From Burkholderiaceae bacterium 16 (GTDB lineage Bacteria > Pseudomonadota > Gammaproteobacteria > Burkholderiales > Burkholderiaceae): DNA of 64,000 nt. Location of the stretch: assembly GCA_000955785.1 (NCBI GenBank), contig JYOD01000037.1:124001-188000 (forward strand), read 5' to 3'. Below are positions 16,659 to 25,202 of the stretch, in pieces. The notes under the pieces are model-generated. The model saw only the letters and a program-made list of their open reading frames with translations. It had not been told where the DNA came from and did not search any database. Made by a program: the position numbers and the translations under genes. Each line of letters starts with the position of its first letter. The first letter of the stretch is position 1.

Positions 16659-18106
16659 GCGCGGACGAACGATTCATTGCCGGCGAAGACCGGCTCGCGG
16701 CACTGCTGCGCGAGGTGCCCGCCTTTGTGCCGCCGGCGTCGCTGGAGGCCGCGGTGTTGGCCGCCGCGCGCGCCGAGCAAGCGGCCCGGCAGATGGCCCG
16801 GCAAGCGGCCGCGCCGCCATTACCGCCCGCCGCTTTGCCGGCCAGGGTCCGGGCCTACTCCGAGCAAGCCGACTACCCCACCGGCGATGACGAACTGGCG
16901 TTTGCGCCGCCCGCCGGACTGGAGGCATCGGTCATGGCGGAAGCCGCGCGGCTGCAGGTAGCACAGGCCGCGCGCCGCAGCGCCGTACTGGAGGAGGTGC
17001 GGCGCGGCGACGCGCCGCAGAGCGTGCTTGGCGCGCCAGTTAGCGCGGCGGCACAGGCCTGGCTGCGCGAACAGGCTTCCGGCGAACAGGCGGCGGCCAA
17101 GCCGGAGCGCGCACGCCGTGCGCGGCGCTGGTGGCCCGCGCTGGGCGTGCTCGCCGGCACCCTCGGCGTGGGTGTCTTGTCGATGCAGATCGTATTGCGC
17201 CAGCTTGACCTGCGCGACGGCGAAATCACGTTGCCGGCCAAAGCGCCCGCGACGGAACGCGCAAAGCGTGCGACTGCCGCGCCGGCAATGCACGCGGACG
17301 CAGGCAGGCCGGCAGCGGAACCACCGCAAGCCGAGTCCGCCGGGCAGCCTGCATCGCCACTGGCGGATGCCAAGACGCCACCAGCCCCGGCGCAGCCGCC
17401 ACCGGCAGCCGCACCCGGGCCATCGGCAGCCCAGGCGCCGGCAGCCAGCCCGGCCGCAACAGCCAACGCACAGCCCAGTCACGCGCTCACTGCCAAGGCG
17501 CAGGCCAGCGCCGCTCCGCGCGAGCCCGACATGCTGGCGGAGCACCGCCTGGCTGCCGCCAGGGAAAGCGAGCCCGCCGCGGGAGGCTCGCTTTCCGCCG
17601 GGGCGCCACCTGCTGCCGCGCCGGTGATTCGCGCGCCGGCACCGATGGCATCGATGGCACCAATGCCGCCAATGGCTTCCGTCGCGCCTCCGGCCCCGGT
17701 CGCGCCTATCCCGCCGCCGGCGCCGGCTCCCGCCATCGAGCCACCGCGCTTTGCGCTGCGAGCCAGCCCGGCGCAGCAGGCCGAGACGGCGCGTGCGCCC
17801 GCGCCTGCAGCCAGGGGACAAAGACTGGGGGCATGGACGATGAGCCTGCGGGAAGAACCTCAATTGGCAGTGGAGCGCCTGATGTCCGATGCGCCAGGCA
17901 CCGGATCCGCCGCCGCCGGCGCGCCGCTTGCGCTGCGCATCACAGCGGCGGCACCCGCAAGCCCCGAGGTCCGGGCCTGGGTCGATCGGCTATGGCAGGC
18001 CGTGCCGGCCGAACGCCGCCCGCCGCTGCCTTACGCGGTACAGGCTGACAGCACGCTGCCCCCGGCCACCGTGCGCATCGAGCGACAGGCCGATAACGCG
18101 CCTTGA
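16655..18106 (+). CDS. Putative membrane-anchored anti-sigma factor, Ala/Pro-rich
   Basis: A 483-residue protein coupled to the ECF sigma gene by a 4-bp overlap. It has a cytoplasmic N-terminal region of about 155 residues, one membrane segment (about 159-181, WWPALGVLAGTLGVGVLSMQ, preceded by an Arg cluster) and a long Ala/Pro-rich periplasmic stretch. A more ordered C-terminus (LGAWTMSLREEPQLAVERLM, VRAWVDRLWQAVPAERRPPL) follows. No HxxxCxxC zinc anti-sigma motif is present. The N-terminal part contains two related copies of a short motif (FVPPASLEAAVLAAARAE and FAPPAGLEASVMAEAARL). The anti-sigma role is inferred from position and topology, not from a known domain. Confidence 0.6.
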   Translation: MSADERFIAGEDRLAALLREVPAFVPPASLEAAVLAAARAEQAARQMARQAAAPPLPPAALPARVRAYSEQADYPTGDDELAFAPPAGLEASVMAEAARLQVAQAARRSAVLEEVRRGDAPQSVLGAPVSAAAQAWLREQASGEQAAAKPERARRARRWWPALGVLAGTLGVGVLSMQIVLRQLDLRDGEITLPAKAPATERAKRATAAPAMHADAGRPAAEPPQAESAGQPASPLADAKTPPAPAQPPPAAAPGPSAAQAPAASPAATANAQPSHALTAKAQASAAPREPDMLAEHRLAAARESEPAAGGSLSAGAPPAAAPVIRAPAPMASMAPMPPMASVAPPAPVAPIPPPAPAPAIEPPRFALRASPAQQAETARAPAPAARGQRLGAWTMSLREEPQLAVERLMSDAPGTGSAAAGAPLALRITAAAPASPEVRAWVDRLWQAVPAERRPPLPYAVQADSTLPPATVRIERQADNAP

Positions 18107-18151
18107 GGGGCAACGCCGCGCCGCGGGCCGCGCCAGCTTCAGCAAAGGGAG

Positions 18152-19096
18152 TCAGGCCTGCGCCGCCTCGCCAAGGCCGCCGCCCAGCGAGGTGATCACG
18201 GCCATCAACTGTTCTCTCAGCCAGCGATTGGCCCCGTCGTTCTCGCCGCCCGCGTGCCAGTAAAGGTGCAACTCCAGTGAGGGCACCTTGAAGGGCAGCG
18301 ACAGCAGCCGGTTGGCATAGGGTTCGTTGGCGATGCGCGCGTAGCGCAGCGGCAGCGTGGCCAGCAGGTCGGTGCAGCTCACCACGCGGCAAGCCGCGGC
18401 GTAGTGCTGGCAGCGCAGCCGCACCCGGCGCGTCAATCCCATGCGGTGCAGCGCCTGGTCCTCCAGGCCGGCACCGCGCCGGCGCGAAGAAACATGCACG
18501 TGCTCGGCGGCCAGGTAGCGGTCCAGCGTCAGTTCCTTCTTCACCAGCGGATGATCGCGGCGGGCCAGCACCACCATCGGGTCGGCCATGAAGGGCGCGT
18601 GATGGATCGCGGGCGACACCGGCAGCAGGATATCGATGGCGGCGTCGAGCGTGCCGGCCAGCAGTTCGGACTCCATCTCGCGCCGGTCGAAGCGGATCGC
18701 CGCAATTTCCACCTGCGGCGCGACGGCGGTCACCCGCGCCATCAGGGGCGGCAGCAGGGTCGACTCCAATGCATCGCGCATGCCGATGGTGAACCGCCGC
18801 ACGGTGGCCGCCGGATCGAAATGCGGCGTATCTTGCAGGGTGCGCGCGAACGATTGCAGCGCGGTGCGCACCTCGGCGGCCAGCGAGCGCGCCAGCGGCG
18901 TGGGCGCCATGCCCTGCCCGCGCCGCTCGAACAGCGGATCGTCAAACAGGTTGCGCAAGCGCCCCAGCGCATGGCTGACCGCGGGCTGGGTCAGGTTAAG
19001 CTGGCGCGCGGCGGCCGTGATGCTGCCTTCGCTATAGATAGCGTCGAACACCACGAAGAGATTCAGGTCGATCCGGGATAGCTGCATGGCAGGCAT
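18152..19096 (-). CDS. LysR family transcriptional regulator
   Basis: A protein of up to 314 residues with the LysR N-terminal winged helix (LSRIDLNLFVVFDAIYSEGS, AAARQLNLTQPAVSHALGRL) and an effector-binding periplasmic-protein-like domain. The usual start is the ATG at 19087 (MQLSRIDLNLF); an ATG three codons upstream at 19096 is also possible, and neither has a clear ribosome binding site. It is divergent from the acyl-CoA dehydrogenase gene across about 185 bp, so that gene is the likely target. The 3' end converges on the anti-sigma gene. Confidence 0.9.
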   Translation of the reverse strand: MPAMQLSRIDLNLFVVFDAIYSEGSITAAARQLNLTQPAVSHALGRLRNLFDDPLFERRGQGMAPTPLARSLAAEVRTALQSFARTLQDTPHFDPAATVRRFTIGMRDALESTLLPPLMARVTAVAPQVEIAAIRFDRREMESELLAGTLDAAIDILLPVSPAIHHAPFMADPMVVLARRDHPLVKKELTLDRYLAAEHVHVSSRRRGAGLEDQALHRMGLTRRVRLRCQHYAAACRVVSCTDLLATLPLRYARIANEPYANRLLSLPFKVPSLELHLYWHAGGENDGANRWLREQLMAVITSLGGGLGEAAQA

Positions 19097-19280
19097 TCTG
19101 GCATGGAATGCACCGCATTGATACTGGCAAATCCAGAAAATTCATTTTTCTAATTACCTGGATTACGGTACAGTCCTCTTCAGTCGGCGCGAACCGCGTC
19201 CGCCGGTGCCGGAAACGGCGCGCAGCAACCCGCTGCGGCCCCACCGGAAACCGGCCTCATTCTGAGGTGGAGGAGACAAC
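19097..19280. promoter_or_regulatory. Divergent LysR / acyl-CoA dehydrogenase control region
   Basis: This 184-bp region between two divergent starts includes an AT-rich core at about 19135-19175, where the LysR protein would be expected to bind. I could not single out one T-N11-A box. GGAGGAGACAAC just before 19281 is a strong ribosome binding site for the dehydrogenase. Confidence 0.5.
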
Positions 19281-20543
19281 ATGCAATTCGAGTACACGCC
19301 CAAGGTCAAGGAAATGCAGGCCCGCCTGCTGGCCTTCTTCGACAAGCACATCTATCCGAACGAAAAGCGCTTCTACGCGGAGATCCAGGCCAATCGCCAG
19401 GCCGGCAACGCCTGGGTGCCGACCAAGGTAATCGAGGAACTCAAGCCGCTGGCCCGCGAAGCCGGCCTGTGGAACCTGTTCCTGCCCCACTCCAAGCGCG
19501 CCCCGGAAGGCCTGTCCAATCTCGAATACGCGCCGCTGTGCGAAATCATGGGCCGGGTGCCCTGGTCGGCCGAAGTCTTCAACTGCGCCGCGCCCGACAC
19601 CGGCAACATGGAAACGCTGGAGCGCTACGCTTCGGAAGCACTCAAGGACAAGTGGCTGGAGCCGCTGCTGCGCGGCGAGATCCGCTCGGCCTTCCTGATG
19701 ACCGAGCCGGCCGTGGCCTCGTCGGACGCGACCAATATCTGCTGCAGCATCCGCCGCGACGGCGACGATTACGTGATCAACGGCACCAAGTGGTGGTCGT
19801 CGGGTGCAGGCGATCCCCGCTGCCAGGTCTACATCGTGATGGGCAAGACCGATCCGGAAGCGGGCCGCCATGAGCAGCAATCGATGATCGTGGTGCCGGC
19901 CGATACGCCGGGTATCACCATCAAGCGCTTCCTGCCGGTGTTCGGCTACGACGACGCGCCGCACGGCCACATGGAAATCGAACTGAAGGACGTGCGCGTG
20001 CCGGCCGCCAACATCCTGCTGGGCGAAGGCCGCGGTTTCGAGATCGCCCAGGGCCGCCTCGGCCCGGGCCGCATCCACCACTGCATGCGCAGCATCGGCG
20101 TGGCAGAGCGCGCGCTGGAACTGCTGTGCAAGCGCGCCCTGTCGCGCGTCGCCTTCGGCAAGCCGGTGGCCGCCCAGGGCGTGACGCGCGAGCGCATCGC
20201 CGAAGCCCGCTGCGAGATCGAAATGGCTCGCCTGCTGACGCTCAAGGCCGCCTACATGATGGACACCGCGGGCAACAAGGTGGCCAAGGCCGAGATCGCC
20301 ATGATCAAGGTGGTGGCGCCGAACATGGCGCTGAAGGTGATCGACTGGGCCATCCAGGTGCACGGCGCCGCCGGTGTCTCGGACGATTTCCCGCTGGCTA
20401 CGTGGTGGGCGCACCAGCGTACCCTGCGCCTGGCCGACGGTCCGGACGAGGTGCACCGCAATGCCATCGCCAAGCTGGAACTGGCCAAGCACATGGGCCT
20501 GAATTCAGACGAGATCAACATGCCGGTCACGCGTGGTTTCTAA
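19281..20543 (+). CDS. Acyl-CoA dehydrogenase, ACAD10/11-like
   Basis: A 420-residue FAD-dependent dehydrogenase. Landmarks are [20 protein letters not shown] (FAD-binding loop), [51 protein letters not shown] and the C-terminal [19 protein letters not shown]. The DGPDEVH block, in place of the YEGT of short/medium-chain enzymes, is typical of the ACAD10/11 branch. That branch works with an APH-like kinase in 4-hydroxy fatty acid breakdown in animals. A kinase of this type is at 9529. The LysR gene upstream probably controls it. Confidence 0.9.
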   Translation: MQFEYTPKVKEMQARLLAFFDKHIYPNEKRFYAEIQANRQAGNAWVPTKVIEELKPLAREAGLWNLFLPHSKRAPEGLSNLEYAPLCEIMGRVPWSAEVFNCAAPDTGNMETLERYASEALKDKWLEPLLRGEIRSAFLMTEPAVASSDATNICCSIRRDGDDYVINGTKWWSSGAGDPRCQVYIVMGKTDPEAGRHEQQSMIVVPADTPGITIKRFLPVFGYDDAPHGHMEIELKDVRVPAANILLGEGRGFEIAQGRLGPGRIHHCMRSIGVAERALELLCKRALSRVAFGKPVAAQGVTRERIAEARCEIEMARLLTLKAAYMMDTAGNKVAKAEIAMIKVVAPNMALKVIDWAIQVHGAAGVSDDFPLATWWAHQRTLRLADGPDEVHRNAIAKLELAKHMGLNSDEINMPVTRGF

Positions 20544-20583
20544 GCCGCAACCCGTACCAATGCCGGCCCTGCCGGCAACATGG

Positions 20584-20614
20584 AAAACGCGCAGCCTGTC
20601 TGCGCGTTTTCTTC
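20584..20614 (+). terminator. Rho-independent terminator
   Basis: Stem AAAACGCGCAG / CTGCGCGTTTT with a 5-base loop and a trailing pyrimidine run, 40 bp after the acyl-CoA dehydrogenase. Confidence 0.88.
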
Positions 20615-20700
20615 TTCTGTGCTTAAATCGCGCGGTTCGCCACGTGCCACGTCAGTGGTTGACGTGGCGGTCACCCCTTCGCAGCCAGGAGCCCCATCCG

Positions 20701-21393
20701 ATGATCGACGTCTACAGCTGGCCTACGCCCAACGGCCACAAGGTTCACATCATGCTCGAGGAGTGCGGCCTCGAGTACAAGGTGCACCCCATCAATATCG
20801 GCGCCGGCAACCAGTTCGAGGCCGACTTCCTCAAGATCAGCCCGAACAACAAGATCCCGGCCATCGTCGATCCAGACGGCCCCGACGGCCAGCCCATCTC
20901 GCTGTTCGAGTCCGGCGCCATCCTGCTGTACCTGGCCGGCAAGACCGGCAAGTTCCTGCCCGAAGATGTGCGCGGCAAGTACGACGCGCTGCAGTGGCTG
21001 ATGTTCCAGATGGGCGGCGTCGGCCCGATGCTGGGCCAGGCGCACCATTTCCGCATGTACGCGCCCGAGAAGATCGAATACGCCATCAACCGCTACACCA
21101 ACGAGGCCCGCCGCCTCTACGGCGTCATCGACAAGCAATTGTCGGAGCATGCCTGGCTGGCGGGCGACGCGTACTCCGTGGCCGACATCGCCACCTTCCC
21201 CTGGCTGCGCAACTGGCAGAACCAGGGCGTGGAAATGGACGACTATCCGCACCTCAAGCGCTGGTTCAACGAGATCGCCGAGCGCCCGGCGGTCAAGCGT
21301 GGAGTGGAAGTGCTAGCCATGGAACGCAAGCCCATCCGCGATGAGAAGGCGCGGGAAGTCCTCTTCGGCGCCACGCAATACCAGCGCCGCTGA
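20701..21393 (+). CDS. Glutathione S-transferase, YfcG/YghU-like (nu class)
   Basis: A 230-residue protein starting MIDVYSWPTPNGHKVHIMLE, which matches the nu-class GST N-terminus (Thr-Pro-Asn near the glutathione thiol). It has cis-Pro in NNKIPAIVDPDG, ESGAILLYLA for the gamma-Glu contact, the long insertion FQMGGVGPMLGQAHHF typical of YfcG/YghU, and the capping motif AGDAYSVADIATFPW. These enzymes show disulfide reductase and organic peroxide activity with glutathione. Start at 20701 is preceded by CAGGAGCCCCATCCG. The frame is open upstream through the terminator, but that part is not coding. Confidence 0.9.
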   Translation: MIDVYSWPTPNGHKVHIMLEECGLEYKVHPINIGAGNQFEADFLKISPNNKIPAIVDPDGPDGQPISLFESGAILLYLAGKTGKFLPEDVRGKYDALQWLMFQMGGVGPMLGQAHHFRMYAPEKIEYAINRYTNEARRLYGVIDKQLSEHAWLAGDAYSVADIATFPWLRNWQNQGVEMDDYPHLKRWFNEIAERPAVKRGVEVLAMERKPIRDEKAREVLFGATQYQRR

Positions 21394-21435
21394 GCATCCG
21401 CCGGAAGCCGCCCGGGGGACCGCGGGCGCGGGGCG

Positions 21436-22268
21436 TCAATGCAGGCGGACGGACCGCATCGCGGCCTCGCCCGCCACATGCGCCGGCGCCTGCAGGCAGC
21501 ACAGCAGGCTCGCCACGGGATGGAGCGCATCGATCCGGTACGCTTCATCGGGATCCGGCGCGAAGACCATCCCGGGCTGCAGGTAGGCCACCTGGCGCTC
21601 GGCATGCGGCCAGGGCGAATGCCACTGCAGGCACAGCGTCCCCTCATGGCAGGCCGCCCAGTTCAGCCCGCCCGCGCGCAGGCGCACCGCCCATTCCGGC
21701 TCGCCCTCGGCCAGTGAGACAAAGGCCGCGTTGGCCCGCGGCACGCAGGACGCGCAGCGCGCCTGGCCTTCGGCCAGCCCTGGCGCGAAACGTCCCGGGT
21801 GCGCCGACGCGCCGGGCACCTCGATCGCGTCGGCGCCCGGCGTAGCGCGGCAGCGCTCCGCCGGGCCCGCGGCAAACGCATCGTAGCTGCTGGTGATGCC
21901 CGCCCCCACCAGCCCGACGGTATTGGGATCCAGGATGGCGCGGATCAGCACGGTGTCCTGCAGCACCGCCAGATCCAGGCGCTCGGCCTGACGCAGCGCG
22001 TACACGCCGCCGGCGGACAACAGCACGGGGGCGCCACCCACCGCGTCAGCTTGATGGTGCCGTACAGGCAGGCCCACCACTCGGCACGCGCGGTGATGAT
22101 GCCTGACTGCATCGCGCCTTCCGGCAGGAAGATGTAGTCGCCGCTGCTGCCCAGCCCGGCAGCCTCCGGCACCACCCTCACCTGCAAACCGACGCGCAAC
22201 TGCGAAGCGCTTCCGCCCGCCAATATTTCGCCGCGCATCTGCGCATCGAACAACGAAAAAATACGCAT
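21436..22268 (-). pseudogene. Unknown protein gene, interrupted by an apparent frameshift
   Basis: Two minus-strand frames join into one plausible product of about 277 residues. The first runs from an ATG at 22268 (MRIFSLFDAQMRGEILAGGS ... YGTIKL), the second from about 22048 to a TGA at 21436 (DAVGGAPVLLSAGGVYALRQ ...). The switch is near 22048-22049 and looks like one missing base. I do not recognise the family. It has no clear signal peptide or membrane segment and contains a CASC pair. It could be a true frameshift, a programmed shift or a sequencing error. Its start faces the XRE regulator gene across 461 bp. Confidence 0.5.
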
Positions 22269-22356
22269 GGCACTTCCTTCTCCGCGTAGTGGAAAATGCA
22301 GCGCCGCGCTTCCCCGGGGGGTTGGAGTGTCCCGATGTCCTGATGCCCCAAGCTTT

Positions 22357-22394
22357 GGTTGCCTGGTTTCTTGGTTTTCTGGTTTTCTGGTTTT
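22357..22394. repeat. Short tandem repeat of TGGTTTTC-like units
   Basis: About four degenerate copies of the 8-base unit TGGTTTTC in a row. The unit is pure T/G/C on the plus strand and very unlike the surrounding DNA. The minus strand reads AAAACCAGA repeats. Confidence 0.75.
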
Positions 22395-22648
22395 GCCGCT
22401 GCCCGGCCGCCCGGTATCGGCTCGCGCAGGCACCCGGCTGCGTTCGTAACACTCGGAAAAGCTTTTACCGACCACTCGCGGGCATCATCCACAGGTTTTC
22501 CGGACGCATGCCGCCTGTGGCAGGCGCCAACGCTTTCGCCAATGGCAACCGCGATAAAAAACAACCGGAACCTCTTCAAACCAGGGGCAAAACCGCGCGT
22601 TCCAGCCCATCGGCCATGCCGGCACTCTGAGTGTTGCGCCCAGTAACC

Positions 22649-22667
22649 TATAGTGCGTCCCACTATA
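22649..22667. promoter_or_regulatory. Inverted repeat TATAGTG-N5-CACTATA, candidate XRE operator
   Basis: A perfect 7-bp inverted repeat with a 5-base centre, 63 bp before the XRE regulator start. Size and spacing fit a dimeric helix-turn-helix operator; autoregulation by the adjacent gene product is inferred. Confidence 0.55.
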
Positions 22668-22729
22668 AAGCGTCGCCACAAAGAGGTCAGTAACTTAGCC
22701 TCGATCCGTTCTCCATTACGCATAGAGCC

Positions 22730-23116
22730 ATGGTCGGTGATCCTCTCAAGCTGTTTGGACTGCACCTTGCGGAGTTGCGCAAACAGCGTGGCTGGTCGCA
22801 GGAGAAGCTTGCTCTCGAAAGCGGAATGGCGCGCTCCTACCTGAGCGGTATCGAGCGCGGGATGCGCAACGTTTCCCTGATCAATATCTGCGCGCTGGCA
22901 GGCACGCTCGGCGTAAGCGCCAGTGAAATGCTCAACTTCAGCAGCGGTGAGGGCCAGAGCGGCGCCCTCGTGCTGGAGCAGAAGTGCGCCGAGTTCAATA
23001 TCACGCCGGCGCAGCGTGTCACCGTGCGCCATATGGCCCTGATGACCGACTCCGAGCAGGACGTGATCGCATCGGTGGCGCGCACAATCGCCGTCCGGGC
23101 CATGCAGCAGACCTAG
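22730..23116 (+). CDS. XRE family helix-turn-helix transcriptional regulator
   Basis: A 128-residue protein with an N-terminal Cro/CI-type HTH at about residues 8-65 (FGLHLAELRKQRGWSQEKLA, SGMARSYLSGIERGMRNVSL, LAGTLGVSASEMLNF). A C-terminal helical region of about 55 residues has no recognised enzyme domain. It lacks a sensor or cupin domain, so it may respond through a partner or act by simple autoregulation. The upstream inverted repeat at 22649 is the best candidate binding site. There is no clear ribosome binding site before the ATG. Confidence 0.88.
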   Translation: MVGDPLKLFGLHLAELRKQRGWSQEKLALESGMARSYLSGIERGMRNVSLINICALAGTLGVSASEMLNFSSGEGQSGALVLEQKCAEFNITPAQRVTVRHMALMTDSEQDVIASVARTIAVRAMQQT

Positions 23117-23137
23117 CGGCCCGGCGCCCCGGGCCGC
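23116..23137. terminator. GC-rich hairpin between convergent genes
   Basis: Perfect stem GCGGCCCGG / CCGGGCCGC with a 4-base loop, directly after the XRE stop and before the end of the convergent dehydratase gene. No T-run. Confidence 0.5.
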
Positions 23138-23152
23138 GCACGGCAGCCAGGC

Positions 23153-24172
23153 TCAGCCGGCGGCGGCCGGCGCATCCACTGCCAGCAGTTCGGCAAAGCG
23201 TGCCGCGTCGAGGTTGGCCCCGCACACGATCAGTGCGACCTTCTTGCCCGCCAGCGTTTCGCGCAGCGGTCCCAGCAACGCCGCCGTGGACACCGCCGTG
23301 GCGGGCTCCGTGGCCAGCTTCATGTCGCGGTAGAGGATGCGCATCGCATCGCGTATCGCCGCGTCGGATACCCGCACCATGCCGTCGACAAACTGGCGGC
23401 ACACACCGTAGCTGTAATCGAGCGCATACGGCGCGCCCAGGCTGTCGGCAATTGTCATGACCCGCTCCAGGGCCTGCGGCCGCCCGGCCTCGAAGCTGCG
23501 GTTCATGGCATCGGCGCCATCCGGCTCGGCCCCATAGACCCGGCAGGCCGGATTGATCTGCTTGACCGCCGCGGCGATGCCGCCGCACAGCCCGCCGCCG
23601 CCTACCGGCACCACCACCGCATCGAGCCCGCTGACCTGGCGCATCAGTTCCAGCCCCACGGTTGCCGTTCCCTGCGCGATCAGCGGCCCGTCGTAAGGGT
23701 GCACCATGGTACGCCCCTCCTGCTCGACCAGTTGCAACGCGTGGTCGAAGGTGGCGTGCACGTCCGGCAACAACAGCACCTCGGCCCCGGCCTCCCGGCA
23801 GGCCGCGATGCGTGCCGGACTGGCGCTGGCCGGCATCGCCAGCTTGGCGCCGACGCCAGCCATCTTTGCCGCGTAGGCGACCGCCATGGCATGGTTGCCG
23901 GCACTGGCCGCCACCACGCCACGCGCGCGCGCCGCGCCGTCCATGCGCTCGATGCTGTTGAGTGCGCCGCGTACCTTGAAGGTGCCGGTGATCTGGAACA
24001 GCTCCAGCTTTAGCCATACCTCGGTAGCGGGATCGAGCTGCTGCATGGCGCCGGTCTGCCAGCGCCACACGGGCGTCTCCAGCACCTTGCCCTGGAGCCG
24101 GCGCGCGGTCTCCTGGATTTCGGGCAGGCTGGGATAGCGGGCGTGCGCGCGCAGGTCGGAAAGATCGGACAT
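23153..24172 (-). CDS. Threonine/serine dehydratase-like PLP enzyme
   Basis: A 339-residue fold-type II PLP enzyme. The cofactor Lys is in ITGTFKVRGALNSI, the substrate loop is ASAGNHAMAVAYAAK, and the glycine-rich phosphate loop is VPVGGGGLCGGIAAA. The C-terminal motif IVCGANLD matches the family. There is no regulatory ACT domain, so it resembles the short catabolic or serine racemase-like enzymes that deaminate threonine or serine to 2-oxo acids. ATEPATAVSTAALLG is the cation-site region. Start at 24172 (MSDLSDLRAHARYPSL). It is a monocistronic minus-strand gene. Confidence 0.85.
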   Translation of the reverse strand: MSDLSDLRAHARYPSLPEIQETARRLQGKVLETPVWRWQTGAMQQLDPATEVWLKLELFQITGTFKVRGALNSIERMDGAARARGVVAASAGNHAMAVAYAAKMAGVGAKLAMPASASPARIAACREAGAEVLLLPDVHATFDHALQLVEQEGRTMVHPYDGPLIAQGTATVGLELMRQVSGLDAVVVPVGGGGLCGGIAAAVKQINPACRVYGAEPDGADAMNRSFEAGRPQALERVMTIADSLGAPYALDYSYGVCRQFVDGMVRVSDAAIRDAMRILYRDMKLATEPATAVSTAALLGPLRETLAGKKVALIVCGANLDAARFAELLAVDAPAAAG

Positions 24173-24525
24173 CGGGTGTTCTCCATCGAATCGGTTGGTC
24201 GCGTGCGGGCCCCATGGCCGTGCACGGCAAGGGAGGGACCACGGGCCACCGAGCACCAGCCAAAGCCGCAGCTCAGCGACCCCGGATAATTCGAATAATG
24301 GAGAACGAGAAGGAGGAGGACAGGCAGGACGCGGGCAGCCCGGCGCCCGCGCATGCAGCGGCGCCACCGGTAGCGGTGTCGCGGCAATGCGAAGAAGGGG
24401 CGGGCGATATCGACGTCATGGACCGGCCAGTATGCCACAAGCGGTGGCCAACGCAAATGCGGAGCAGGGCCGTGCTTACATGCGGTACGCGCCGTCGTTG
24501 AAGACGCGATTGCGGCGGCCGCGCG
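24173..24525. other. Intergenic region between ureG and the dehydratase gene
   Basis: About 350 bp with no supported gene. It should carry the promoter of the minus-strand dehydratase and the 3' end of the urease transcript. I see no T-run terminator after ureG. Confidence 0.5.
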
Positions 24526-25155
24526 TTAAACGCCCAGCATGCCCTGGCGCTCGATAAAGGCGATCACCTCGTCCAGCCCCTGCCCCGACTTCACGCTGCC
24601 CATCACGAACGGGCGTGCGCCGCGCATCTTGCGCGCATCGCTTTCCATGATGTCCAGGTTGGCGCCCACATAGGGGGCCAGGTCCGTCTTGTTGATCACC
24701 AGCAGGTCCGACTTGGTGATGCCGGGGCCGCCCTTGCGCGGGATCTTCTCGCCGCCGGCCACGTCGATCACGTAGATGGTCAGGTCCGACAACTCCGGAC
24801 TGAAGGTGGCGGCGAGGTTGTCGCCGCCGGACTCGATGAAGACGATATCGGCATCGGGAAACTTCGCCAGCATGCGGTCGACCGCCTCCAGGTTGATCGA
24901 GGCATCCTCCCGGATCGCGGTATGCGGGCAGCCGCCCGTTTCCACGCCCATGATGCGCTCGGCCGGCAAGGCGCCGGAGATGGTGAGCAGCCGCTGGTCT
25001 TCCTTGGTGTAGATATCGTTGGTGATGGCGACCAGGTCATAGCGCTCGCGCATGGCCTTGCAAAGCATCTCCAGCAAGGTGGTCTTGCCGGAACCGACGG
25101 GGCCACCCACGCCGACGCGCAGCGGGGGATTCTTCTTGGTACGGGCCTGGGTCAT
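24526..25155 (-). CDS. ureG: Urease accessory GTPase UreG
   Basis: A 209-residue SIMIBI-class GTPase that drives nickel insertion into urease together with UreD(H)-UreF and UreE. Visible motifs are the P-loop [15 protein letters not shown], the metal-binding Cys-Pro-His in [18 protein letters not shown], the Mg2+ region [16 protein letters not shown] and the guanine motif [10 protein letters not shown]. Start at 25155 (ATG) is followed by a short Lys/Arg stretch. It is the last gene of the ure cluster, 47 bp after ureF. Confidence 0.97.
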   Translation of the reverse strand: MTQARTKKNPPLRVGVGGPVGSGKTTLLEMLCKAMRERYDLVAITNDIYTKEDQRLLTISGALPAERIMGVETGGCPHTAIREDASINLEAVDRMLAKFPDADIVFIESGGDNLAATFSPELSDLTIYVIDVAGGEKIPRKGGPGITKSDLLVINKTDLAPYVGANLDIMESDARKMRGARPFVMGSVKSGQGLDEVIAFIERQGMLGV

Positions 25156-25202
25156 GATGGGAATCTTGTCCTGTTGATCGTTTGGTTCCTGCGGTGGCCC
25201 GC

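Larger units (their letters stand above)
22269..22729. other. Gene-free regulatory region with tandem repeat and inverted repeat
   Basis: About 460 bp between the starts of the frameshifted gene (minus) and the XRE gene (plus). Composition shifts from GC-rich to more AT-rich after about 22540. No convincing coding sequence is seen. It contains a T/G tandem repeat (22357-22394) and a 7-5-7 inverted repeat (22649-22667), listed separately. Confidence 0.6.

Noticed and set aside
22357..22394. Tandem T/G repeat considered as a CRISPR remnant
   Set aside because: Units are 8 bases with no spacers.
24214..24501. Small plus-strand frame between ureG and the dehydratase gene
   Set aside because: No ribosome binding site or recognisable domain; it overlaps the dehydratase promoter region.
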